Source of the DNA: Bacteroidales bacterium
Lineage (GTDB): Bacteria; Bacteroidota; Bacteroidia; Bacteroidales; UBA932
Reading direction: 5' to 3'
DNA length: 64,000 nt
NCBI GenBank assembly: GCA_017445015.1
Contig: JAFSVL010000017.1
Location: 1-64,000 of the forward strand
Each line of letters opens with the position of its first letter. Within the stretch, counting starts at the first letter, position 1. Below the pieces are notes generated by a model, which saw only the letters and a list, made by a program, of their open reading frames with translations, did no database searches and was not told where the DNA came from. Both the position numbers and the translations under genes were made by a program. Shown in pieces: positions 8,137 to 16,072 of the stretch.

Positions 8137-9218
8137 TGGAAGGGTATTCGAAAGACGGGCGCAAACTGCGCCCGAGGCGGTCTGCAGGGCCGCGGAGTGA
8201 GGAACACGGCGCTCCGAAGACCGAACGCAAAAGTTTCGGCGGGCGCAAGACATATGGGGACCGCAAGCCGGAGGGCGAGCATCGGAATTTCGGTGAGCGA
8301 AAGACCTATGGGAAACCGGGTGAGGGCCGGGGCGGACGTCCCGGTGCCAGGCCTTATGGAAAGTCCTCGGGCCGTCCCGGTGCCGGACCGTTCGGTAAAC
8401 CGCGCCGGCGGGATGCCGACGAGGGTATCAACCGGATGATTTCGCGCCGGCGCGAGGAAGGCGGGGGCCGGATTCCCAGTACGGAGATCCCTGCGCCCAA
8501 GGACGAGATCCGCCTGAACCGTTATATCGCCAATTCCGGCGTATGTTCGCGCCGCGAGGCGGATACGCTCATCCAGGCGGGGGTCGTTACGGTCAACGGC
8601 GAGGTGGTGACCGAACTCGGCACCAAGGTGAATCCGCTCAAGGACGAGGTGCGTTTCAACGGAGAGCGCCTCAAGGGAGAGGAAAAAGTCTATATCGTGA
8701 TGAACAAGCCCGCGGGCTATGTCACCACGGCGGGGGATCCCCACGCGGACCGTACCGTGATGGATCTGCTGAAGGGCTGCACGGCCAGGGTCTATCCCGT
8801 GGGCCGTCTGGACAAGGCGACGACCGGCGTCCTGATGTTCACCAACGACGGGGAGATGGCCGAGCGCCTGACCCACCCGTCCTATGACAAGAAGAAAATC
8901 TACCAGGTAGGTCTGGACCGCCCGCTCAGCCAGGAAGACTTCGACGCCGTCCTCTCCGGCATTACGCTGACCGACGGCCCCATCGCTGCGGATGAACTGG
9001 AATTCATCGACGAGGGCGACCACCGCAAACTCGGCATCGAGATCCATTCCGGAAAGAACCGTATCGTGCGCCGGATCTTCGAATCGCTGGGTTATACGGT
9101 AAAGACCCTGGACCGCGTGTACTTTGCCGGCCTGACAAAACGGGGCCTCAAGAAAGGGGAGTGGCGCTATCTGAACGAGGGGGAGGTCAACATCCTTAAA
9201 ATGGGGGCCTATAGTTGA
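8136..9218 (+). CDS. rluB: RsuA/RluB-type rRNA pseudouridine synthase with long basic N-terminal extension
   Basis: 360 residues. From ~125 there is an S4 RNA-binding domain (RLNRYIANSGVCSRREAD), then a pseudouridine synthase domain with the catalytic Asp in VGRLDKATTG near residue 228. RluB-type enzymes isomerise a uridine in 23S rRNA. The first ~123 residues are a low-complexity Gly/Arg/Lys extension with imperfect KTYG/RPYG/GPFG repeats, presumably disordered and RNA-binding; such tails occur in Bacteroidetes members of the family. ATG 8136 overlaps the tonB stop, and the stop overlaps the era ATG (TGATG at 9216-9220). Assignment to RluB rather than RluE/F rests on size and is not tested. 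Confidence 0.88.
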   Translation: MEGYSKDGRKLRPRRSAGPRSEEHGAPKTERKSFGGRKTYGDRKPEGEHRNFGERKTYGKPGEGRGGRPGARPYGKSSGRPGAGPFGKPRRRDADEGINRMISRRREEGGGRIPSTEIPAPKDEIRLNRYIANSGVCSRREADTLIQAGVVTVNGEVVTELGTKVNPLKDEVRFNGERLKGEEKVYIVMNKPAGYVTTAGDPHADRTVMDLLKGCTARVYPVGRLDKATTGVLMFTNDGEMAERLTHPSYDKKKIYQVGLDRPLSQEDFDAVLSGITLTDGPIAADELEFIDEGDHRKLGIEIHSGKNRIVRRIFESLGYTVKTLDRVYFAGLTKRGLKKGEWRYLNEGEVNILKMGAYS

Positions 9219-10108
9219 TGCACCGTTCCGGCTTCGTCAATATCATCGGAAATCCGAATGTCGGGAAGTCCACGCTGATGAACGCGATGGTGGGTGAAAA
9301 ACTCTCCATCGTCACCGCCAAGGCGCAGACGACCCGTCACCGGATCATGGGCATCCTGAACGGCGAGGATGAAAAGGGCGGCTGGCAGATTGTCTTTTCC
9401 GACACGCCGGGCATTTTGAAGCCCTCCTACCGCCTGCAGCAGAATATGATGAACTTCGTGCAGGGGGCCATCGGCGATGCCGACTTGATCCTTTATGTGA
9501 CGGATACCGTCGAGAATCCGGAGAAAAATGCCGAGTATGTACAGAAATTGCGCGACCTGGCTTGTCCGGTCATCGTCGTCCTTAACAAAATCGACCTCAG
9601 CGCCCAGGAAAAGGTGGTGGCGTTGATGCAGGAGTGGCAGCAGCGGCTCCCTTCGGCACAGGTGTTCCCGGCGTCCGCCCTGGAGAAATTCAATCTCGAG
9701 AGCATTCTCGCCGCCGTCGTGGATAACCTGCCGGAATGTCCGCCCTGGTTTGACAAGGATGCGTTTACGGACCGGAACCTGCGGTTTTTTGCCTCGGAAA
9801 TCCTGCGGGAGAAAATCCTGCTCAATTATAAGGAGGAAATCCCGTACTGCTGCGAAGTGGGGATCGAGTCTTTCAAGGAAGGGGCGGAGCGGTATGATAT
9901 CGACGCAGTGATTTATGTGATGCGTGAATCGCAGAAGGGAATCCTCATCGGCCGCAGGGGCGAGGCGCTCAAGCGCACCGGGACGCAGGCACGTATCGAT
10001 ATGGAGGACTTTTTCCAGAAGAAGGTGTTCCTGCGTACCTATGTGAAAGTGGACCCGGACTGGCGTGAGAGCCGGCGGGAACTGCGCAAGTTCGGATACG
10101 AAGACTAA
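9218..10108 (+). CDS. era: GTPase Era
   Basis: 296 residues. G1 GNPNVGKST, switch TTRHRIMGI, G3 DTPG and G4 NKID are all present, followed by a C-terminal KH domain (RESQKGILIGRRGEALKRTG). Era binds the 3' end of 16S rRNA and aids 30S maturation. I start it at ATG 9218 (one-base overlap with the rluB stop), not at the TTG one codon earlier. It sits 14 nt upstream of parC and next to an rRNA pseudouridine synthase, in keeping with ribosome assembly. Confidence 0.97.
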   Translation: MHRSGFVNIIGNPNVGKSTLMNAMVGEKLSIVTAKAQTTRHRIMGILNGEDEKGGWQIVFSDTPGILKPSYRLQQNMMNFVQGAIGDADLILYVTDTVENPEKNAEYVQKLRDLACPVIVVLNKIDLSAQEKVVALMQEWQQRLPSAQVFPASALEKFNLESILAAVVDNLPECPPWFDKDAFTDRNLRFFASEILREKILLNYKEEIPYCCEVGIESFKEGAERYDIDAVIYVMRESQKGILIGRRGEALKRTGTQARIDMEDFFQKKVFLRTYVKVDPDWRESRRELRKFGYED

Positions 10109-10122
10109 GACGTTATAGTTAT

Positions 10123-12804
10123 ATGGAAGAATACGACGATATCATTCGGGAAGAACCCATAGAGGAAGGCGAGGCTGCCCAAAGCGGCAAGTTCAGCCGT
10201 CTGCTGGGCAGCGATTCCCGGAAATACAAGTTGTCGGGAATGTTCAAGGACTGGTTCCTGGACTACTCGTCGTATGTCATCCTGTACCGTGCCGTGCCGC
10301 ATATCGTGGACGGTTTGAAGCCCGTACAGCGGCGCGTGCTGCACGCGATGTCCCGTATGGATGACGGCGCTTACACCAAGGTCGCGAACATCGTGGGACA
10401 GGCGATGCAGTACCATCCCCACGGTGATGCGTCGATTCTCGGTGCGCTCGTCCAACTGGGGCAGAAAGGCTATTGCATCGACTGCCAGGGAAACTGGGGA
10501 AATATCCTGACCGGCGATTCCAACGCCGCTCCGAGGTACATCGAGGCGCGTCTGAGCAAATTCGCGAAAGAAGTGCTCTTCGACCCCGAAATTACCCATT
10601 GGATGAATTCTTACGACGGCCGCAACAAGGAGCCCGTCGAACTGCCCGTGCGTTTCCCGCTGCTGCTGGCGCAGGGGACCGAAGGCATCGCCGTAGGAAT
10701 GGCCTCGAAGATCCTTCCGCATAATTTCAATGAACTGATAGATGCTTCCGTGGCGATTCTCGAGGGAAAACCCTATGAATTGTATCCCGACTTCCCGACC
10801 GGCGGTTATGCGGACTGCTCGAAATACATGGAGGGGCGTCGCGGAGGCAGCGTGAAACTGCGTGCGAAAATCGAGAAGATCGACAAAAGCACCATCTCCA
10901 TTACGGAACTTCCCTACGGAAAGACCACGCACATGATCATTGATTCCATCTTGAAGGCACGCGACAAAGGCAAGATCAAGATTAAGAAAATCGATGACAT
11001 GACCACCGACACGGTGGAGATTCTGATCCATCTTCCCGCCGACGTGTCGCCCGACAAGACGATAGACGCGCTTTACGCCTTTACGGAATGTGAATACAAT
11101 GTGTCGCCCAACGCCTGTGTGACTGTGGACGGCAAGCCGCAGTTCCTGAGCGTGAACGATATCCTGGAGTACTCTACCGCCCATACGCGCGAACTTCTGC
11201 GCCAGCAACTGGACCTCAAACTCTCCAAACTGGAGAATGACTGGCATTACTGTTCCCTGGAGAAGATTTTCTTCGAAAACCGGGTATATAAGGTGCTGGA
11301 ATACGACCATCCTGACTGGGAGACGCAGTTGCAGGAAGTGCTTGAGCGGATGCTGGCTTTCCAGGACAGCCTGCGCCGCGAGATCGTCATGGAGGATATC
11401 GAACGACTGGTGGAGAAGCCGGTGCGCAAGATTTCCAAATTCGACGTGAAGGCGATGGACGAACATATCCGCGCCCTGGACGAGCAGATGGATGCCGTGA
11501 TGGAAAATCTCGCCCATATCAACCGTTTTACGATTGACTGGTTCAAGTCCCTGAAGAAGAAATACGGCAAGGATTTCCCGCGCCGCACGACCCTGACGGG
11601 CTTCGAGAGCATCGCCGTCACGCGCGTGGTGAACAACAATGCCAAATTGCAGGCAAATCTGGCCGAGGGCTTCGTGGGCATCGGCCTCAAACGCGATGAC
11701 GGCGGCGAATATATCTGTGACTGTTCCGACCTTTCGGAAATCATCGTTATCGGGCGGGACGGCCATTACCGCATCGCCAAGGTCAGCGACAAGGCCTTTT
11801 TCGGGAAGGACCTGCTTTATGTCGGGGTATTTAACCGGGGCGATGCCCGGACCGTCTATAATGCCATCTACCGGGACGGCAAGACTTCCTGCTATTACGC
11901 GAAGCGCTTTGCCCTGACGAGCGTTACCCGGGACAGGGATTATGACCTTACCGCCGGTACGCCGGATTCGCAGGTCATGTGGCTGAGCGTGAACCACAAC
12001 GGCGAGGCGGAGACGGTACGCATCCAGCTTCGTCCCCGGCCGAAACTCAAGAAAACGGCTTTCGACTATGACTTCTCGGCGCTGGCCATCAAGGGTAAGG
12101 GCGTGCGTGGAAACCTGGTTTCGAAGAATGTCATCAGCAAGATTTCCTTCCGTTCGCAGGGGGTCTCGACCATCGCCGGGAAGGACATCTGGTATGATGC
12201 CGATATCCAGAAACTCAATGAGGACGGTCGCGGACAGTATCTCGGCCAGTTCAATGCGGACGACAAGGTGCTGGCGATTTTCAAGAACGGAACCTTCTAC
12301 ACCACGTCGTTTGACCTGGTCAACAAATATCAGGGAGAGGTGTTGCGCATCGAGAAGTTCGATCCGGACAAGACCTTTACCGCCCTTTATTGGGATGCTT
12401 CCGCCAAGGCCTTCTATGTGAAGCGTTTTTCCTTTGTCGTCAGTGACAATACGCCGGTTTCGTTCATTGCCGAGGGGGCAAAGTCCTTCCTTGCCGGCCT
12501 GAGCGATGATTTGCATCCCCGTTATGAAGTCGTCTGGAAACTTCCTGAAAAACCGGCCGACATCATCGAGGCGGAGGAGTGGATTGCCAAGAAGGGCATC
12601 GGTGCCAAGGGAAAGAAATGCGTGGACCGCGGGGAAGTCAAGCTTGTCCGCTTTATCGAGCCGCTGGTCCGGCCGGAAGATGAGAGTGTGGATATTCTTT
12701 CCGATATCCCCGAAACGGCTCCCGAGTCATTGCCCGATTCGCTGCCCGAACTTCCGGATTCCGACCCTGAAACCCCCGTATTCGAAGAACTTACCCTGTT
12801 CTAA
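10123..12804 (+). CDS. parC: DNA topoisomerase IV subunit A (type IIA)
   Basis: 893 residues. The breakage-reunion domain begins MFKDWFLDYSSYVILYRAVP, with the QRRVLHAM and HPHGDASI winged-helix motifs. The catalytic tyrosine is Tyr139 in APRYIEAR, which forms the 5'-phosphotyrosyl link during strand passage. A coiled coil follows, and the C-terminal beta-pinwheel is poorly conserved and lacks an obvious GyrA-box, supporting ParC over GyrA. The acidic Pro/Ser/Asp/Glu tail (last ~30 residues) is probably disordered. It is the last gene of the recJ run; parE is not in the window. ParC decatenates daughter chromosomes. Confidence 0.92.
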   Translation: MEEYDDIIREEPIEEGEAAQSGKFSRLLGSDSRKYKLSGMFKDWFLDYSSYVILYRAVPHIVDGLKPVQRRVLHAMSRMDDGAYTKVANIVGQAMQYHPHGDASILGALVQLGQKGYCIDCQGNWGNILTGDSNAAPRYIEARLSKFAKEVLFDPEITHWMNSYDGRNKEPVELPVRFPLLLAQGTEGIAVGMASKILPHNFNELIDASVAILEGKPYELYPDFPTGGYADCSKYMEGRRGGSVKLRAKIEKIDKSTISITELPYGKTTHMIIDSILKARDKGKIKIKKIDDMTTDTVEILIHLPADVSPDKTIDALYAFTECEYNVSPNACVTVDGKPQFLSVNDILEYSTAHTRELLRQQLDLKLSKLENDWHYCSLEKIFFENRVYKVLEYDHPDWETQLQEVLERMLAFQDSLRREIVMEDIERLVEKPVRKISKFDVKAMDEHIRALDEQMDAVMENLAHINRFTIDWFKSLKKKYGKDFPRRTTLTGFESIAVTRVVNNNAKLQANLAEGFVGIGLKRDDGGEYICDCSDLSEIIVIGRDGHYRIAKVSDKAFFGKDLLYVGVFNRGDARTVYNAIYRDGKTSCYYAKRFALTSVTRDRDYDLTAGTPDSQVMWLSVNHNGEAETVRIQLRPRPKLKKTAFDYDFSALAIKGKGVRGNLVSKNVISKISFRSQGVSTIAGKDIWYDADIQKLNEDGRGQYLGQFNADDKVLAIFKNGTFYTTSFDLVNKYQGEVLRIEKFDPDKTFTALYWDASAKAFYVKRFSFVVSDNTPVSFIAEGAKSFLAGLSDDLHPRYEVVWKLPEKPADIIEAEEWIAKKGIGAKGKKCVDRGEVKLVRFIEPLVRPEDESVDILSDIPETAPESLPDSLPELPDSDPETPVFEELTLF

Positions 12805-12807
12805 GAT

Positions 12808-12846
12808 CCCTGTCGCTGCGCGACCCTGTCCGGGTAAATGGTCGCG
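12808..12846. repeat. Dispersed intergenic repeat (copy 1) with a hairpin
   Basis: The 27 bases at 12808-12834 match 49198-49224 at 24 of 27 positions, in the same orientation, and share an identical 12-base core ACCCTGTCCGGG. Here the copy can fold: CGCGACC (12819-12825) pairs with GGTCGCG (12840-12846). A second fragment, GCTCCGCAACCCT at 12871-12883, is identical to 13 bases at 49205-49217. No coding or terminator role is evident; there is no U-tract. Confidence 0.55.
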
Positions 12847-12891
12847 GAGGTCCTTTTCCTTCCGCTTACCGCTCCGCAACCCTACAACTTC

Positions 12892-14061
12892 TTATTCCAG
12901 GGCGAAGCAGATGACGACGTCGCCGAAGCGGCTGGAAACCGTATCTTCGGACTGGAGGAAGGTGGTGGTGAGCTGTCCGCGCCAGACGATATCGTCCTTT
13001 TCGTTGTAGGGAATCTCCATCTCGAAGCCATAGGATCTGGAGTTGTATTTAACCACGGCGCTGCATTTCCAGCTGGTGCGCGTGCCGCCGTCGTCTTCCG
13101 TTACCAGGAAGGCCATCTTTTCCATGGCCTGGGAGAAATCCGTCATCAGCAGGGCATCGAGGGGCAGTTCTTCTCCGAGTTGTTTTCTCCGTACCACCAG
13201 CGTGAAATCCGTTATCGAGGGTTTGTAGTTCTTTAGTTCCGCTTCCGTCGAGGCCTTGAAGCCGTTTGCCGCTCCGCACTGGATACGGAATTCGGAGGCC
13301 CCGCCGAACCAGGAGTCGTAATGGCGCAGCATCCGGAAACTTTTGAGACGGAGTGTCCTCATGGCGGGTGCGGCGGCAGTGACAGCGACGGCCGCAGTGG
13401 TCGCGGTGGGCGTCCCGGCATAGAGATCGAGCGGGGTGAAGGCGCTGTCGTCGTTACGGTTGATGACCCAGACGGGCCGGCTTAACGCCAGGGCTTCGGT
13501 AACGACGACGGAATCCCGGACCGTCAGCCTCCCCCCGGAGTCCCGGAACAGTTCATAGCCGTAATTGGATTCTGCGCCATATCCCGGGTCCCAGGTGATG
13601 ACCGGAAGGCTGCTGCCGTCCCAGTCTTCCGAGTAGGGCCAGTAAATCTGGATGTCCGAGTCTTCCATGGCATCCAGCCAGGCCTGCACACTGTCCGTGC
13701 CGCCTTCTGCTTTCGATGCGGCCTTTTCCTCCAGATATTCCGTGATCAATTCCCGCAGGGGCTTGTCATAATGGTGTGCAGGCGCTTTCCCGTCCGCAGA
13801 TCCTACACCCGCACCCGGGGTCTTCAGCAAGTCCCGCATCATGTATTCTTCATCGTACCCGTTTTGTGAAGAGGCGCTTACGGCGTCCCGTACTTCATCC
13901 ATCTGTCCTTGGGCAAGGGGCAGTGACGAGAGGATGCGGGCCACCTCGGAGAGCGGGGCGTGCTTGTCGGGGACGGTGTTCTCGGGAGCCTGCATTTCGA
14001 ATTCGCGGCAGGCGGGCAGCATCAGCAGCGCTGCAAGGCAAGCAGACAGATACTTTTTCAT
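12892..14061 (-). CDS. Uncharacterised lipoprotein
   Basis: 389 residues with a lipoprotein signal (MKKYLSACLAALLMLPAC, lipid-anchored Cys18). I do not recognise a domain. Residues ~40-130 are helical and charged, residues ~135-215 carry aromatic strands (IQIYWPYSEDW), an Ala/Thr-rich linker lies at ~220-235, and the C-terminal ~150 residues are beta-rich. Its stop is 85 bp from parC, convergent. It is transcribed separately from the topA-ddl-prmC run: a TACCTTTG box lies upstream at 14097-14104. Likely anchored in the outer membrane; function unknown. Confidence 0.75.
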   Translation of the reverse strand: MKKYLSACLAALLMLPACREFEMQAPENTVPDKHAPLSEVARILSSLPLAQGQMDEVRDAVSASSQNGYDEEYMMRDLLKTPGAGVGSADGKAPAHHYDKPLRELITEYLEEKAASKAEGGTDSVQAWLDAMEDSDIQIYWPYSEDWDGSSLPVITWDPGYGAESNYGYELFRDSGGRLTVRDSVVVTEALALSRPVWVINRNDDSAFTPLDLYAGTPTATTAAVAVTAAAPAMRTLRLKSFRMLRHYDSWFGGASEFRIQCGAANGFKASTEAELKNYKPSITDFTLVVRRKQLGEELPLDALLMTDFSQAMEKMAFLVTEDDGGTRTSWKCSAVVKYNSRSYGFEMEIPYNEKDDIVWRGQLTTTFLQSEDTVSSRFGDVVICFALE

Positions 14062-14096
14062 TTTGCTTCGTTTTTTTGCGGTTAATCATTCCGAAG

Positions 14097-14104
14097 CAAA
14101 GGTA
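14097..14104 (-). promoter_or_regulatory. -7 box (TACCTTTG) for the lipoprotein gene
   Basis: Read on the minus strand, a perfect TAnnTTTG box lies 35 nt before the ATG of the lipoprotein. No good -33 TTG is seen at the standard spacing. Just upstream, a palindrome (GTTGAAA, AT-rich loop, TTTCAAC at 14119-14137) could be a terminator stem for prmC or an operator. Confidence 0.45.
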
Positions 14105-14196
14105 TGCCGGGAACTGCCGTTGAAATTTTTTTTCAACGCTTATTTTTAGGCGATAAGGATATTACCTGCACAGGCGATAAAAGTGCCGCAGGTAAC

Positions 14197-15051
14197 TTAA
14201 AAGGGGCGCTGAAATTGGATGAAACGGTCCCGTCCGGAGAGGTCGGGAAGCAGGGAAACGTCGGAAAAACCGGCCTGTATGAAGATGTCGGCCGTATCGG
14301 GCCCCAGGGCGTCGTTGATTTCGACGATGCCCGTCCCTCCGGGCAGGAGTTGCGTGAGCGCCATGCCGGCAATCGCCCGGTAGAACAGCAGCGGATTCCC
14401 GTCCGGGACGAACAGTGCCATCTCCGGTTCATAATCCAGGACATTGCGCCGCATCTGTGCCTTTTGCCGCTCAAGGACGTAGGGCGGATTGGAGACGATA
14501 AGATGGAAGGGACCTCCGTCAATGCGGGGCTGCGTCAATACGTCGGCCCTCACGAAGTGCGGTGCCGGTCTGTCCGGGAACTGCGAACGGGCTTCCGCCA
14601 GGGCTTCGCCGGACAAATCGACGGCGGTGACGCAAAGTCCGGGCCGTTCCAGCATCAATGTCCAGGCGATGCAGCCGCTGCCGGTGCAGAGGTCCAGGAC
14701 CCGGCATCCGGGGCCTGCCCCGTCGATGGCGGCGAGGGCCCTTTCTACAAGCAGTTCCGTCTCCGGGCGGGGAATCAGTACGGCGGGGGAAACCTTGAAG
14801 TCGCGGCCGCAGAAAGTTGCAGCGCCCAGGACATACTGGAGCGGTTCACCGTGCAGCAGGCGGTCCAGGTCGTCTTGAAGGAGGTCGAGCGATGCGGGCG
14901 GAATCTCCGTTTCCGGATGTACGAGCGGGGTATGCGGGGGGAGGCCGAGCCGCGCGCTGAAAAGCCGGGTCATGAGATTCCCGGCTTCCGGGGCGGGATA
15001 TAAAGCCAAGAGGGCCTTGCGGCCCTCCCGTATGAAATCGGAGAGCAGCAC
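14197..15051 (-). CDS. prmC: Release factor glutamine methyltransferase
   Basis: 284 residues. The SAM-binding motif VLDLCTGSGCIAWTL and the glutamine-binding NPPY motif (VSNPPYVLERQ) are present, with the IPRPETELLVE segment typical of PrmC/HemK. It methylates the Gln of the GGQ motif in RF1/RF2, raising termination efficiency. The start is GTG at 15049-15051, overlapping the ddl stop by one base (TAGTG), so it is probably translated by re-initiation. Last gene of topA-ddl-prmC. Confidence 0.95.
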   Translation of the reverse strand: MLLSDFIREGRKALLALYPAPEAGNLMTRLFSARLGLPPHTPLVHPETEIPPASLDLLQDDLDRLLHGEPLQYVLGAATFCGRDFKVSPAVLIPRPETELLVERALAAIDGAGPGCRVLDLCTGSGCIAWTLMLERPGLCVTAVDLSGEALAEARSQFPDRPAPHFVRADVLTQPRIDGGPFHLIVSNPPYVLERQKAQMRRNVLDYEPEMALFVPDGNPLLFYRAIAGMALTQLLPGGTGIVEINDALGPDTADIFIQAGFSDVSLLPDLSGRDRFIQFQRPF

Positions 15052-16067
15052 TAGTCGCCTTCGATGATGCCGGTCAGGAAATCGGTCATGTCCAGGCCTT
15101 CCGCCTTGACCATCTTGGGCACCAGCGAGGCGCTGGTCATGCCGGGGATGGTATTGGCTTCCAGGAAGTACAGTCCGTCCTCCGTGGAAATATAATCCAT
15201 GCGTACGACGCCCGCGCAGCCCAGATGGGCGTAGAGCCGGCAGGTCGTGCGCTGCACTTCGTCGCGCAGGCTGTCGGGAATCTCGGCAGGGCAGACCTCA
15301 CGGCTATGGCCGTTGTACTTGGCATCATAGTCAAACCACACGCCATCCGGGATGATTTCAATCACGGGAAGGGCCCGGATGTCGCCGGCGCTCTTCCAAG
15401 CGGCGCAGGTGAGTTCCCGTCCGCTTATGCCCTGTTCCACCAGCACGGTACGGTCCTCCCTGAAGGCGATCATGACGGCAGTCTTGAGTTCTTCCGGCTT
15501 TTCCACGCGGCTGATGCCGAAACTCGACCCGCCGGAGGTGGGCTTGACAAAGACCGGGAAACGCAGTTTTTCGCAGACGGACGCACAGGCGGAATCGATA
15601 TCGTCCGTCTTGTGGATCAATACGTCCGGTGCGCATTTGACGGCGTCCAGGCCCTTGATATAACTCTTGCAGGAATATTTGTCGAAAGCGACGGCGGAGG
15701 TGAAGGCGTCGCAACTGCTGAAAGGAATGCCCAGCATCTCCAGATAGCCCTGAAGCAGTCCGTTCTCGCCGGGGGCGCCATGCTGCACGATGTAGGCGTA
15801 CTCGAAGCGTACCTTTTTGCCATACACCTGAACGGAGAAATCGGTTTTGTCGATTTCCGGACGCGCCCCTTCCGGGAAGGTGATGCGCATGGCGTTGCGT
15901 TTTCTCATCGCTACCAGCTGCCATTTCCCTAAACGGGCGAAAATCTGATAGATATCATACTGTGTCCCGTCCAGGCGCGAGGCGACAAATTCGCCGCTCC
16001 GGCACGAAACTTCCCATTCCGATGAGTCGCTGCCGTAGATCACGGCGATGGATTGATATTTGCCCAT
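15051..16067 (-). CDS. ddl: D-alanine--D-alanine ligase
   Basis: 338 residues with the ATP-grasp fold. ATP/phosphate loop residues appear in KPTSGGSSFGISRVE, the Mg-binding end of the fold in YFLEANTIPGMT, and the substrate serine loop in an EQGISGREL segment. It makes the D-Ala-D-Ala dipeptide of peptidoglycan in the cytoplasm. I start at ATG 16067 (MGKYQSIAVIYGSDSSEW); the open frame extends upstream, but that part overlaps topA and is not Ddl-like. It lies 5 nt after the topA stop. Confidence 0.95.
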   Translation of the reverse strand: MGKYQSIAVIYGSDSSEWEVSCRSGEFVASRLDGTQYDIYQIFARLGKWQLVAMRKRNAMRITFPEGARPEIDKTDFSVQVYGKKVRFEYAYIVQHGAPGENGLLQGYLEMLGIPFSSCDAFTSAVAFDKYSCKSYIKGLDAVKCAPDVLIHKTDDIDSACASVCEKLRFPVFVKPTSGGSSFGISRVEKPEELKTAVMIAFREDRTVLVEQGISGRELTCAAWKSAGDIRALPVIEIIPDGVWFDYDAKYNGHSREVCPAEIPDSLRDEVQRTTCRLYAHLGCAGVVRMDYISTEDGLYFLEANTIPGMTSASLVPKMVKAEGLDMTDFLTGIIEGD

Positions 16068-16072
16068 GGTGC

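Noticed and set aside
10105-12516. An 803-residue open frame on the minus strand opposite parC
   Set aside because: Antisense shadow of parC; no domain, and long only because the GC-rich codons of parC leave few stops on the other strand.
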